Part shown: piece by piece, positions 1 to 5,512 of the stretch | Layout of the letters: each line of letters opens with the position of its first letter | Position numbering within the stretch: the first letter of the stretch is position 1 | Assembly (NCBI GenBank): GCA_027297845.1 | Contig: JAPUHG010000168.1 | Span: 1-6,902 of the forward strand | Origin: Gammaproteobacteria bacterium | GTDB lineage: Bacteria; Pseudomonadota; Gammaproteobacteria; Steroidobacterales; MnTg04 | Direction of reading: 5' to 3' | DNA: 6,902 nt | Notes under the pieces: generated by a model | Seen by the model: only the letters and a program-made list of their open reading frames with translations | Databases searched by the model: none | Told to the model about the DNA's origin: nothing | Translations under genes and position numbers: made by a program

Positions 1-1
1 G

Positions 2-706
2 GAGCCGATCATGTCGCCGGCCTGGTCGCCCGATGTTGACCGTATTGCCTATGTTTCCTTCGAAAGCAATAAGTCGGCTGTCTTTATTCAGGAACTCAGT
101 ACCGGCAAGCGAACCCGGGTATCGGCGCGTACAGGGGTCAACGGTGCGCCGGCGTTTTCGCCTGACGGGAGCAAGTTGGCACTGACTTTGTCCCGTGACG
201 AGGGAAATCTGGATATCTACGTGCTGAACCTGGCCAACCAGGTCCTTACCAGGATTACCCGAAATCAGGCCATCGATACCGAGGCGACCTGGAGCGCCGA
301 CGGCTCAAAAATATATTTCACCTCGGATCGTAGCGGTGGACCGCAAATCTACATCGCCGACGCCGATGGCAGGAACAAGCGCCGGATCACTTATGAAGGA
401 AGTTATAACGGGCGTTCTCGACTAACTCCGGACGGCGATGAAATGGCGGTCGTACACAATGACCGGGGCGCATTCAGGATTGCCCGGGTCAATCCCGACA
501 ATGGCAACCTCCTGGTGTTAACCGATGGGCAACTGGACGAATCGCCGAGTTTTGCACCGAATGGGGAGACCATTATTTACGCAACCCGGGTCAACGGGCG
601 TGGTGTCCTGGCAACTGTATCCATCGACGGCCGCATCCGGCGTAGAATTGCCGCCCAGGAAGGCGATGTACGCGAACCCGCCTGGTCCCCGTATCCCGAT
701 TTTTAA
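2..706 (+). CDS. tolB: TolB, periplasmic beta-propeller of the Tol-Pal system (3' part only)
   Basis: This is the C-terminal 234 codons of TolB; the start lies left of the window. TolB is a periplasmic protein that binds Pal at the outer membrane and links it to the TolQRA inner-membrane motor, helping outer-membrane constriction at division. The sequence shows regularly spaced propeller-blade repeats of the PD40/WD40-like type: SPAWSPD, APAFSPDG, EATWSADG, a degenerate SRLTPDG, SPSFAPNG, and a closing EPAWSPYPDF. The ending resembles the E. coli TolB C-terminus as I remember it (PAWSPYL). The N-terminal signal peptide, TolA-interacting segment and D1 domain are outside the window. Pal and CpoB follow on the same strand after an 83-base gap with a hairpin. 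Identification is firm because of the repeats and the pal-cpoB neighbours. Confidence 0.96.
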   Translation, partial: EPIMSPAWSPDVDRIAYVSFESNKSAVFIQELSTGKRTRVSARTGVNGAPAFSPDGSKLALTLSRDEGNLDIYVLNLANQVLTRITRNQAIDTEATWSADGSKIYFTSDRSGGPQIYIADADGRNKRRITYEGSYNGRSRLTPDGDEMAVVHNDRGAFRIARVNPDNGNLLVLTDGQLDESPSFAPNGETIIYATRVNGRGVLATVSIDGRIRRRIAAQEGDVREPAWSPYPDF

Positions 707-721
707 ATAGGCTAAACTATG

Positions 722-754
722 CCGTACGGGGAACGCCCCGAACGGAGTTTTGTC
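722..754 (+). terminator. Intercistronic hairpin between tolB and pal (terminator- or attenuator-like)
   Basis: CCGT (722-725) pairs with ACGG (742-745). After one A/A mismatch, CGGGG (727-731) pairs with CCCCG (736-740) around an AACG tetraloop. The stem is followed by AG and then TTTT (748-751), a short U tract. It could be a leaky intrinsic terminator or an mRNA processing or stability element that sets the TolB:Pal ratio. The short U tract and continued gene order argue against full termination. The base pairing is seen directly; the role is inferred. Confidence 0.5.
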
Positions 755-789
755 TGAGTCACAGGAATTCATCTACAGGAAGCATAACC

Positions 790-1317
790 ATGCAGGCATC
801 AAAAATAGTCAGATTCAGTATTCTTTTGTCCTTCGCAATTTTTCTGAGCGCCTGCGGTGGTCAGTCGACGCTCCCGGACGACTCGTCCGCTACCGATAGT
901 CAGGGTCCTGGCAGCAGTCAGACGGGGATTGGCGACCAGTCGGGTGGCGAGCTGGAGGAATTCGGAAGTGATGGACGCGCCGGTGGCAGACCGGAAGACG
1001 TAGTCATTTATTTTGAGTTCGACAAATCCGAAATCCTGGGCAAGTACGACGATGTTCTGACACAACATGCCTTGTATCTTGCCGGCAACACACAAATCCG
1101 GATTAGGCTGGAAGGGCATACCGATGAGCGGGGAACCCGCGAGTACAATATCGGCTTAGGCGAACGGCGTGCGCAGGCAGTGCGTCAGATCCTGATGATT
1201 CAGGGAGTGTCCGCGAGCCAGATTACGACGGTCAGTTTTGGCGAAGAAAGACCGGTGCGTGAAGGGAGCACTGAATCGGCGTATGCCAAGAACAGACGGG
1301 TGGAGATCGTTTACTGA
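790..1317 (+). CDS. pal: Pal, peptidoglycan-associated outer-membrane lipoprotein
   Basis: Pal anchors the outer membrane to peptidoglycan and is the outer-membrane partner of TolB and TolA. The 175-residue product has a hydrophobic signal peptide ending in the lipobox LSAC, with the lipidated Cys at residue 22. The +2 residue is Gly, not Asp, consistent with sorting to the outer membrane. Residues 23-69 are a Gly/Ser/Asp-rich flexible linker. Residues 70-175 form an OmpA-like peptidoglycan-binding domain. The binding motif GHTDERGTREYN is followed by LGERRAQAV; Asp112 and Arg127 have the 15-residue spacing of the diaminopimelate-contacting pair known from OmpA-type domains. The C-terminus YAKNRRVEIVY is typical of Pal. 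AGGAAG (777-782) lies 7 bases before the ATG and supports this start. The TGA stop shares one base with the cpoB start. Confidence 0.97.
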   Translation: MQASKIVRFSILLSFAIFLSACGGQSTLPDDSSATDSQGPGSSQTGIGDQSGGELEEFGSDGRAGGRPEDVVIYFEFDKSEILGKYDDVLTQHALYLAGNTQIRIRLEGHTDERGTREYNIGLGERRAQAVRQILMIQGVSASQITTVSFGEERPVREGSTESAYAKNRRVEIVY

Positions 1318-2117
1318 TGAATAAGCAAATTCGCGGCGGTGGCCTGGTCTTGCTGGCGTTGGTGGTTAGCGCATGCGCGACCACGCCCGGACCGGACGAC
1401 CCGGTTATGGTTAAGCTGGATCAACTGGAAGCAAGGCTTAGCCGTATCGAGCGGGCGGTCCAGAACCAGGCCGCGATGGCAGGTCAGGTCCAGGGTCTTG
1501 CCGGAGACATGAGGCAGCTACGCGGATCGGTCGAGGAAGTGCAACACGAACTCGAAGGGATCAGCCAGCGCCAGCGCAATTTGTATCTTGATGTTGACGG
1601 GCGATTGCAAAAACTCGAAGGATCCGCGAGGGCGACCGGCAACCGCACCCGGCAGTCCATCGCAACCCCGTCACAGTCGGTCACGACACCATCCGCGGCG
1701 ACCGTCAGCACCGGCGCAGATGATCAGGAAATCAATGATCGTGACGCCTACCAAGCTGCAATAGCGTTACTGCGTGAGGGACGCTATCAACAAGCGGCGG
1801 AAAAATTCGAACAATTTCTCAGCCAGTATCCGGAAAGCCAGTTTTCGGATAATGCTCAGTATTGGTATGGAGAGACTTTTTATGTCACTCGAAAATTTCC
1901 CGAAGCACTGGTATCTTTTCAAAAAGTTGTGTCGGTATATCCAAGCTCACAAAAGGTCCCGGATGCCTTGCTCAAGATCGGTTATTGCGATTATGAGCTG
2001 GGCTATTGGGACGCGGCCAGGGCAGCGTTAACCCGGGTAAGCAATGAATACCCGGATACCACCGCAGCGCACCTGGCGAAACGGCGTCTCGAGCAAATGA
2101 GTGGCGAGGGGCATTAG
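1317..2117 (+). CDS. cpoB: CpoB (YbgF), Tol-Pal coordinator of peptidoglycan synthesis; predicted lipoprotein form
   Basis: CpoB is a periplasmic partner of TolA that, in E. coli, couples outer-membrane constriction to peptidoglycan synthesis by PBP1B. The 266-residue product has a signal sequence, a coiled-coil-like region at about residues 31-105 (LDQLEARLSRIERAV and further heptads), a Thr/Ser/Ala-rich linker (about 106-138), and a C-terminal TPR region (about 143-262). The TPR helices include AYQAAIALLREGRYQQAAEKF, split here as AYQAAIALL and EGRYQQAAEKF, then YWYGETFY and DAARAALTRV. The signal sequence ends in VSAC, a good lipobox with Cys20. E. coli CpoB is, to my knowledge, a soluble protein cleaved by signal peptidase I, so lipidation would be a difference. 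The ATG overlaps the pal stop by one base (TGATG). GGAG (1302-1305) is 11 bases upstream, a somewhat long spacing, so translational coupling to pal is likely. Confidence 0.93.
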   Translation: MNKQIRGGGLVLLALVVSACATTPGPDDPVMVKLDQLEARLSRIERAVQNQAAMAGQVQGLAGDMRQLRGSVEEVQHELEGISQRQRNLYLDVDGRLQKLEGSARATGNRTRQSIATPSQSVTTPSAATVSTGADDQEINDRDAYQAAIALLREGRYQQAAEKFEQFLSQYPESQFSDNAQYWYGETFYVTRKFPEALVSFQKVVSVYPSSQKVPDALLKIGYCDYELGYWDAARAALTRVSNEYPDTTAAHLAKRRLEQMSGEGH

Positions 2118-2148
2118 TCTGGTGTGATCCAACGACGAATATTTCACC

Positions 2149-2177
2149 TTAAAACTATCTGATATCATACTGATAAT
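2149..2177 (+). promoter_or_regulatory. Probable sigma-70 promoter for queE-queC
   Basis: In the AT-rich gap after cpoB, TTAAAA (2149-2154, 4 of 6 to consensus) is followed after 17 bases by GATAAT (2172-2177, 5 of 6). Transcription would begin near 2184, giving a leader of about 26 bases, too short for a preQ1 riboswitch. An 8-base palindrome, TGATATCA (2160-2167), sits inside the spacer and could be an operator. The promoter is predicted by eye only. Confidence 0.45.
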
Positions 2178-2209
2178 AAAGAATAAATTGAATTTGGCAG
2201 CGTGTAGCC

Positions 2210-2884
2210 ATGGCTGATACACAAAGGGATGACCTGGCCCCGGATTCCCGGCTTCGGATCACGGAAATATTTTATTCGCTGCAAGGTGAGGCCGACACCG
2301 CGGGTATGCCCACCGTATTCATCCGGCTGACCGGTTGCCCGCTGCGTTGCCAGTATTGTGACACCGCTTATGCATTTCACGGTGGCCGGTGGATGAGCTT
2401 TGCAGCCATCCTGGCGAAAACCCGGGAGTATCGCTGTCTACAGGTTTGTGTCACTGGTGGCGAGCCGCTGGCACAGAAAAATTGCGCCAGGCTACTGCGT
2501 GAGTTGTGCGACAAAGATTACCGGGTTTCGCTCGAAACGAGTGGCGCTATCGATTTGTCGACGGTCGATCCGCGAGTGAGCAAAGTAATGGATTTGAAAA
2601 CACCGGATTCCGGCGAAGTGGAGCGCAATCTCTGGGAGAACCTGCCATTACTGTCGAAGGACGATCAGATCAAGTTTGTAATCTGTAGCCGGTCAGATTT
2701 CGACTGGGCGACCGAGCAGGTACGACAGCGTCAATTGGACAGCATCTGTACCGTATGGTTTTCGCCCAGCTTCGAGCAGATCAAGCCGGTCGACCTGGCC
2801 GACTGGATCCTGGAGGAAAGAGTGCCGGCCCGATTGCAGTTGCAGTTGCACAAGTACCTTTGGGGAACGGAGCCGGGCCATTGA
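2210..2884 (+). CDS. queE: QueE, 7-carboxy-7-deazaguanine synthase (radical SAM)
   Basis: QueE converts 6-carboxy-5,6,7,8-tetrahydropterin to 7-carboxy-7-deazaguanine, the ring-contracting radical-SAM step of preQ0/queuosine synthesis. The 224-residue product carries [14 protein letters not shown] (21-34), then [16 protein letters not shown], in which Cys43, Cys47 and Cys50 form the CX3CX2C cluster site for the [4Fe-4S] centre. VTGGEPL (81-87) is the SAM-binding GGEP motif. SLETSG (107-112) and the C-terminal [12 protein letters not shown] are family signatures. The ATG at 2210 is the first start codon after the in-frame stop TGA at 2189-2191. No clear Shine-Dalgarno sequence precedes it, which is unusual next to the genes upstream. 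The stop overlaps the queC start. Confidence 0.96.
   Translation: MADTQRDDLAPDSRLRITEIFYSLQGEADTAGMPTVFIRLTGCPLRCQYCDTAYAFHGGRWMSFAAILAKTREYRCLQVCVTGGEPLAQKNCARLLRELCDKDYRVSLETSGAIDLSTVDPRVSKVMDLKTPDSGEVERNLWENLPLLSKDDQIKFVICSRSDFDWATEQVRQRQLDSICTVWFSPSFEQIKPVDLADWILEERVPARLQLQLHKYLWGTEPGH
2869..2884 (+). promoter_or_regulatory. Ribosome binding site and TTGA overlap setting the queC start
   Basis: GGAG (2869-2872) lies 8 bases before TTG (2881-2883), which overlaps the queE stop TGA (2882-2884) as TTGA. This spacing favours TTG over the in-frame GTG at 2896-2898, which has no Shine-Dalgarno-like sequence in front of it. Confidence 0.6.
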
Positions 2885-3564
2885 GCGCCAAAGACGTGGC
2901 AAAGGCTGTGGTGCTGCTTTCCGGCGGGCTGGATTCAGCAACCACGCTCGCTATTGCGAAGGAGCAGGGCTTTGACTGTCATGCGGTGAGTTTCGATTAT
3001 CAGCAACGTCATCGCAGTGAACTGGCCGCTGCTGGAGAAATAGCGAAGTTTTTCGGGGTTAGCGAACATCGGATCATGAAAATTGACAGTGGCGGCCATG
3101 GCGGGTCGGCGCTGACCGATACCGATATTGCCGTACCCGAAACTCCTCAGCAGGGAATACCGGTCACCTATGTTCCCGCTCGCAACACGGTATTTCTCGC
3201 GCTCGCGCTCGGTTATGCCGAGGTGATTGGCGCTAACGATATTTTTATCGGCGTCAATGCGGTGGATTACTCCGGTTATCCGGATTGCCGGCCCGAGTTC
3301 ATAGCCGCTTTTGAGGCGCTGGCCAATGTCGCCACGAAGGCGGCAGTGCAGGGCGCGCGGGTGAAGATGCACACGCCCCTGATGGAGATGGACAAATCCC
3401 GCATCATTAAAACAGGAAGCAAACTGGGCGTCGATTATTCGATGACCGTTTCGTGTTACCAGGCGGATTCCAAGGGTCGTGCCTGTGGCGTCTGTGATTC
3501 ATGTCGTTTCCGTATGGCCGGTTTTAGCGCCGCGGGAATCGTCGACCCGACGCGTTATGCATGA
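2881..3564 (+). CDS. queC: QueC, 7-cyano-7-deazaguanine (preQ0) synthase
   Basis: QueC uses ATP and ammonia to turn 7-carboxy-7-deazaguanine into the nitrile preQ0, the step directly after QueE. With the TTG start the product is 227 residues, close to the E. coli enzyme (about 231). The N-terminal PP-loop ATP-pyrophosphatase motif SGGLDS is at 14-19. [11 protein letters not shown], the VPARNTVFL segment and [12 protein letters not shown] are family hallmarks. Four cysteines near the C-terminus (192, 202, 205, 208, in SCYQ and ACGVCDSC) are the expected structural zinc ligands. The start is a judgement: TTG 2881 has a well-placed GGAG and a stop/start overlap. GTG 2896 would give a product beginning [10 protein letters not shown] and also looks natural. 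The gene is translationally coupled to queE. Together the two make preQ0 for queuosine; no QueD is present in the window. Confidence 0.95.
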   Translation: MSAKDVAKAVVLLSGGLDSATTLAIAKEQGFDCHAVSFDYQQRHRSELAAAGEIAKFFGVSEHRIMKIDSGGHGGSALTDTDIAVPETPQQGIPVTYVPARNTVFLALALGYAEVIGANDIFIGVNAVDYSGYPDCRPEFIAAFEALANVATKAAVQGARVKMHTPLMEMDKSRIIKTGSKLGVDYSMTVSCYQADSKGRACGVCDSCRFRMAGFSAAGIVDPTRYA

Positions 3565-3598
3565 TGGTTTTCCCGGTTCGGCAGAGGGCCGGACAGGC

Positions 3599-3626
3599 TT
3601 GCGATTTGGCGGCAAACCGGTATCAT
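3599..3626 (+). promoter_or_regulatory. Probable stable-RNA promoter for tRNA-Lys
   Basis: TTGCGA (3599-3604, 4 of 6) is followed after 16 bases by TATCAT (3621-3626, 5 of 6). A GC-rich stretch, GCCGCC (3627-3632), comes directly after it. Such a discriminator is typical of stringently controlled rRNA and tRNA promoters. The start would be near 3633, about 20 bases before the tRNA. Read by eye; the position relative to the tRNA supports it. Confidence 0.5.
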
Positions 3627-3653
3627 GCCGCCTCCTCGCAGGTTCTTTGCGAT

Positions 3654-3729
3654 GGGGCGTTAGCTCAGTTGGTAGAGCATCGGCCTTTTAAGCCGCTGGT
3701 CATAGGTTCGAATCCTATACGCCCCACCA
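3654..3729 (+). tRNA. tRNA-Lys, anticodon TTT
   Basis: A complete 76-base tRNA can be folded. The acceptor stem GGGGCGT (3654-3660) pairs with ACGCCCC (3719-3725), followed by discriminator A and an encoded CCA (3727-3729). The D arm is GCTC/GAGC (3663-3666, 3675-3678) around AGTTGGTA. The anticodon loop CTTTTAA (3685-3691) has anticodon TTT at 3687-3689, so it reads lysine AAA/AAG. The T arm ATAGG/CCTAT encloses TTCGAAT. One oddity is a T/C mismatch at the top of the anticodon stem (3680 with 3696, positions 27-43); the other four pairs are intact. UUU is not a GUN anticodon, so this tRNA is not a queuosine substrate despite the adjacent que genes. Confidence 0.97.
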
Positions 3730-3763
3730 ATTTTCCAATCCACACATCACTGTTGCCGCCTGT

Positions 3764-3780
3764 ACCCGGCCCGGGTCTTT
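3764..3780 (+). terminator. Possible weak terminator after tRNA-Lys
   Basis: ACCCG (3764-3768) pairs with CGGGT (3772-3776) around a GCC loop, followed by CTTT. It is a short GC-rich hairpin with a minimal U tract, 34 bases past the tRNA 3' end. It could end the tRNA transcript before the amidotransferase gene. The weak tail makes this tentative. Confidence 0.3.
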
Positions 3781-3810
3781 GCATAAACTGCGCCCAGTGA
3801 GATTTCCGCT

Positions 3811-4551
3811 ATGAAAATTCATTGCCTGCAGCATGTTGCGTATGAAGGTCCTGCCTGCATTCCTGAATGGGCTGTGGCGAACGGGTATAGCTGGGTAACG
3901 ACCAGGCTGGATCTAAAGGAAGATTTTCCGACGCTTGGCGAGTTCGACATACTGGTCGTGCTGGGTGGCCCGATGAGCGTCTACCGAGAGGACCGCTGGC
4001 CATGGATGAGACAGGAGAGGCAATTAATTCGGCGGGCGATAGACGGCGGAAAGGTCGTGCTGGGCATCTGTCTTGGCGCTCAGCTGATTGCCGCGGAACT
4101 GGGTGGATCCGTCGAGGCCAACGACCAAAAAGAAATTGGCTGGTTCGATATTACGCTGACGGCCGCTGCGGATCAGAGCATCATCGGCGGGGTCCTGCCG
4201 GAGAAACTGGCCGCGTTTCACTGGCACGGGGACCGCTATGACCCGCCACCAGGTGCGGTTCGCCTGGCATACAGCGAGGCTTGCAACGAGCAGGCGTTTC
4301 AGTATGGCGACCGCGTCCTGGGTCTGCAATTCCACCTCGAAGCAACACCCGCGTGGGTGGACACACTTGCCCGGCGCGACCACGAACAACTGGTGGAGGC
4401 ACCCTATATTCAAAGCAGACAAGAAATGCTGTTACCGGTCGAAAACTTCGCCCGTGCCAATGAATTCATGAAGCATATTCTGGACTGCCTGGTCGATGTC
4501 GCGATCGGCACGACCCACGACCCCGAGCAGGAATTTCGAGCATGGCTTTGA
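3811..4551 (+). CDS. Stand-alone class I glutamine amidotransferase (GMP-synthase-like domain), acceptor unknown
   Basis: The 246-residue product is a class I (triad) glutamine amidotransferase of the type that resembles the glutaminase half of GMP synthase. The oxyanion-region GGP is at 52-54 and the nucleophile elbow GICLGAQLIA places the catalytic Cys at 87. QFHLE (173-177) supplies His175 and Glu177, so the full triad is present. HWHGD (137-141) is a further family mark. There is no fused or adjacent synthetase domain, so it should hydrolyse glutamine but the ammonia acceptor cannot be read from sequence. Members of this group are often annotated as GMP synthase, which would be wrong here: the ATP-pyrophosphatase half is missing. 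The residues after about 185 form a C-terminal extension ending in EFRAWL. The Shine-Dalgarno is weak (GTGAG around 3797-3801). The gene's last 10 bases overlap thrB, suggesting co-translation. Confidence 0.88.
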   Translation: MKIHCLQHVAYEGPACIPEWAVANGYSWVTTRLDLKEDFPTLGEFDILVVLGGPMSVYREDRWPWMRQERQLIRRAIDGGKVVLGICLGAQLIAAELGGSVEANDQKEIGWFDITLTAAADQSIIGGVLPEKLAAFHWHGDRYDPPPGAVRLAYSEACNEQAFQYGDRVLGLQFHLEATPAWVDTLARRDHEQLVEAPYIQSRQEMLLPVENFARANEFMKHILDCLVDVAIGTTHDPEQEFRAWL

Positions 4552-5486
4552 CCCGGGCCGTTGCTTACGCGCCTGCAGCGGTCGGCAATGTCGCGGTTGG
4601 TTTCGATCTGCTGGGTCACGCAATCGAGAAACCCGGCGATGTCGTATCGGTTGAGCGCAGCGATCGCGACCAGGTCGTGATCGAGGAGATTAGCGGCACT
4701 ACCGTAGAACTACCGCTAACGGCAAAAAATAATTCGGCGGGCGCTGCGGTAATTGCGATGAAAGAGCAGCTCGGCATTGCTACAGGATTTTCGCTGAGAA
4801 TCAGGAAAGGTATCCCTCTCGGGTCTGGCATGGGCGGTTCCGGCGCATCCGCCGTGGCCGCGGTTTTTGCTGCTAACGCACTGCTGGATGCACCGCTGGC
4901 AGTCGAAGAGTTGTTGCCGTTTGCGTTGGCGGGTGAGGCCGCGGCGACGGGAACGGCGCCAATCGATAATGTGGCCCCGCAGTTACTCGGTGGCTTGCGT
5001 CTCGCTCACCCGGCAGGAGGAACGCCGATTGCGTTGCCAGTACCAGCAGGTCTCCGCTGTGTGCTGGTTCATCCAGCCTGCAGCATCGAAACCCGCGAGT
5101 CTAGGGAAGGGCTGGATGACAATATTGCCTTGTCTTTGCACACTGAGCAGGCCGGCCTGTTGGCTGCGTTTGTTTCGGCATGTTATCAAGGCGATATAGC
5201 CTTGTTGTCGCGCTCTTTGCGTGATGTACTCATCGAGCCACAACGCGCATTGCGGGTTCCGGGATTTGCCGATGTTCAGGCGTCTGCGCTGCAGAATTCG
5301 GCCCTGGGTTGTTCACTATCGGGGAGTGGCCCGTCCGTTTTTGCCTGGTGCAAGCGGTCTGACGCGAAGGCGATAGCGGCGGCCATGCAAGCGGCTTTTG
5401 CTCGATCCGGGCTGGACTCGACGGCTTTCGTTTCAGCAATCGATGCGCCGGGCGTCAGGCTTCTTGAAACAGAAAAACACAAATAA
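4542..5486 (+). CDS. thrB: ThrB, homoserine kinase (GHMP kinase family)
   Basis: Homoserine kinase phosphorylates L-homoserine with ATP to O-phosphohomoserine, the substrate of threonine synthase. The 314-residue length fits the family (E. coli about 310). The N-terminal APAAVGNVAVGFDLLG contains the usual Asn16 and Asp22. The GHMP phosphate-binding loop IPLGSGMGGSGAS is at 91-103, in the Gly-rich form rather than the E. coli GSGLGSS form. IDNVAPQLLGG (141-151) is the kinase-specific segment; Arg235 lies in IEPQRALRVPGF; and LSGSGPSVFA (259-268) is the C-terminal GHMP motif. The residue two before the conserved Asp of DNVAP is Pro140, where I would expect His (E. coli HYDN). AGGAA (4529-4533) is 8 bases before the ATG and supports the start. 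The gene overlaps the amidotransferase by 10 bases. No thrA or thrC is in the window. Confidence 0.93.
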   Translation: MALTRAVAYAPAAVGNVAVGFDLLGHAIEKPGDVVSVERSDRDQVVIEEISGTTVELPLTAKNNSAGAAVIAMKEQLGIATGFSLRIRKGIPLGSGMGGSGASAVAAVFAANALLDAPLAVEELLPFALAGEAAATGTAPIDNVAPQLLGGLRLAHPAGGTPIALPVPAGLRCVLVHPACSIETRESREGLDDNIALSLHTEQAGLLAAFVSACYQGDIALLSRSLRDVLIEPQRALRVPGFADVQASALQNSALGCSLSGSGPSVFAWCKRSDAKAIAAAMQAAFARSGLDSTAFVSAIDAPGVRLLETEKHK

Positions 5487-5492
5487 TATCAA
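5464..5492 (+). promoter_or_regulatory. Possible promoter for the NERD-like gene
   Basis: TTGAAA (5464-5469, 5 of 6) and TATCAA (5487-5492, 4 of 6) are 17 bases apart, starting inside the last codons of thrB. Only 7 of the 42 bases from 5471 to 5512 are G or C. AT richness makes chance matches likely, so this is tentative. Confidence 0.3.
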
Positions 5493-5512
5493 TAACTAAA
5501 AGAACAATATTA

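Noticed and set aside
2118..2150. Intrinsic terminator after cpoB
   Set aside because: Only a 4-bp GGTG/CACC pairing over a long loop is visible, and no T tract follows it.
2184..2209. preQ1 riboswitch before queE
   Set aside because: The predicted leader is only about 26 bases and has no stem-loop followed by an A-rich tail that could form the pseudoknot.
2755..2880. Upstream extension of the queC frame to an ATG at 2755 (269 residues)
   Set aside because: It lies wholly inside queE in another frame, adds 42 residues without QueC similarity, and the length and motifs of QueC fit a start at 2881 or 2896.
2935..3372. 145-codon open frame on the minus strand inside queC
   Set aside because: It is opposite a clearly identified gene, has no recognisable motif or ribosome binding site, and looks like a by-product of GC-rich codon use.
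3603..3616. TTTG-GCGG-CAAA mini-hairpin upstream of tRNA-Lys
   Set aside because: Four weak pairs inside the promoter spacer; likely chance.
3784..3789. TAAACT as a -10 box for the amidotransferase gene
   Set aside because: The sequence 17 bases upstream (TGTACC) is a poor -35, and the better TTGCCG at 3753-3758 is too far away.
4024..4422. 132-codon open frame on the minus strand inside the amidotransferase gene
   Set aside because: It overlaps the catalytic-triad-bearing plus-strand gene and shows no motif of its own.
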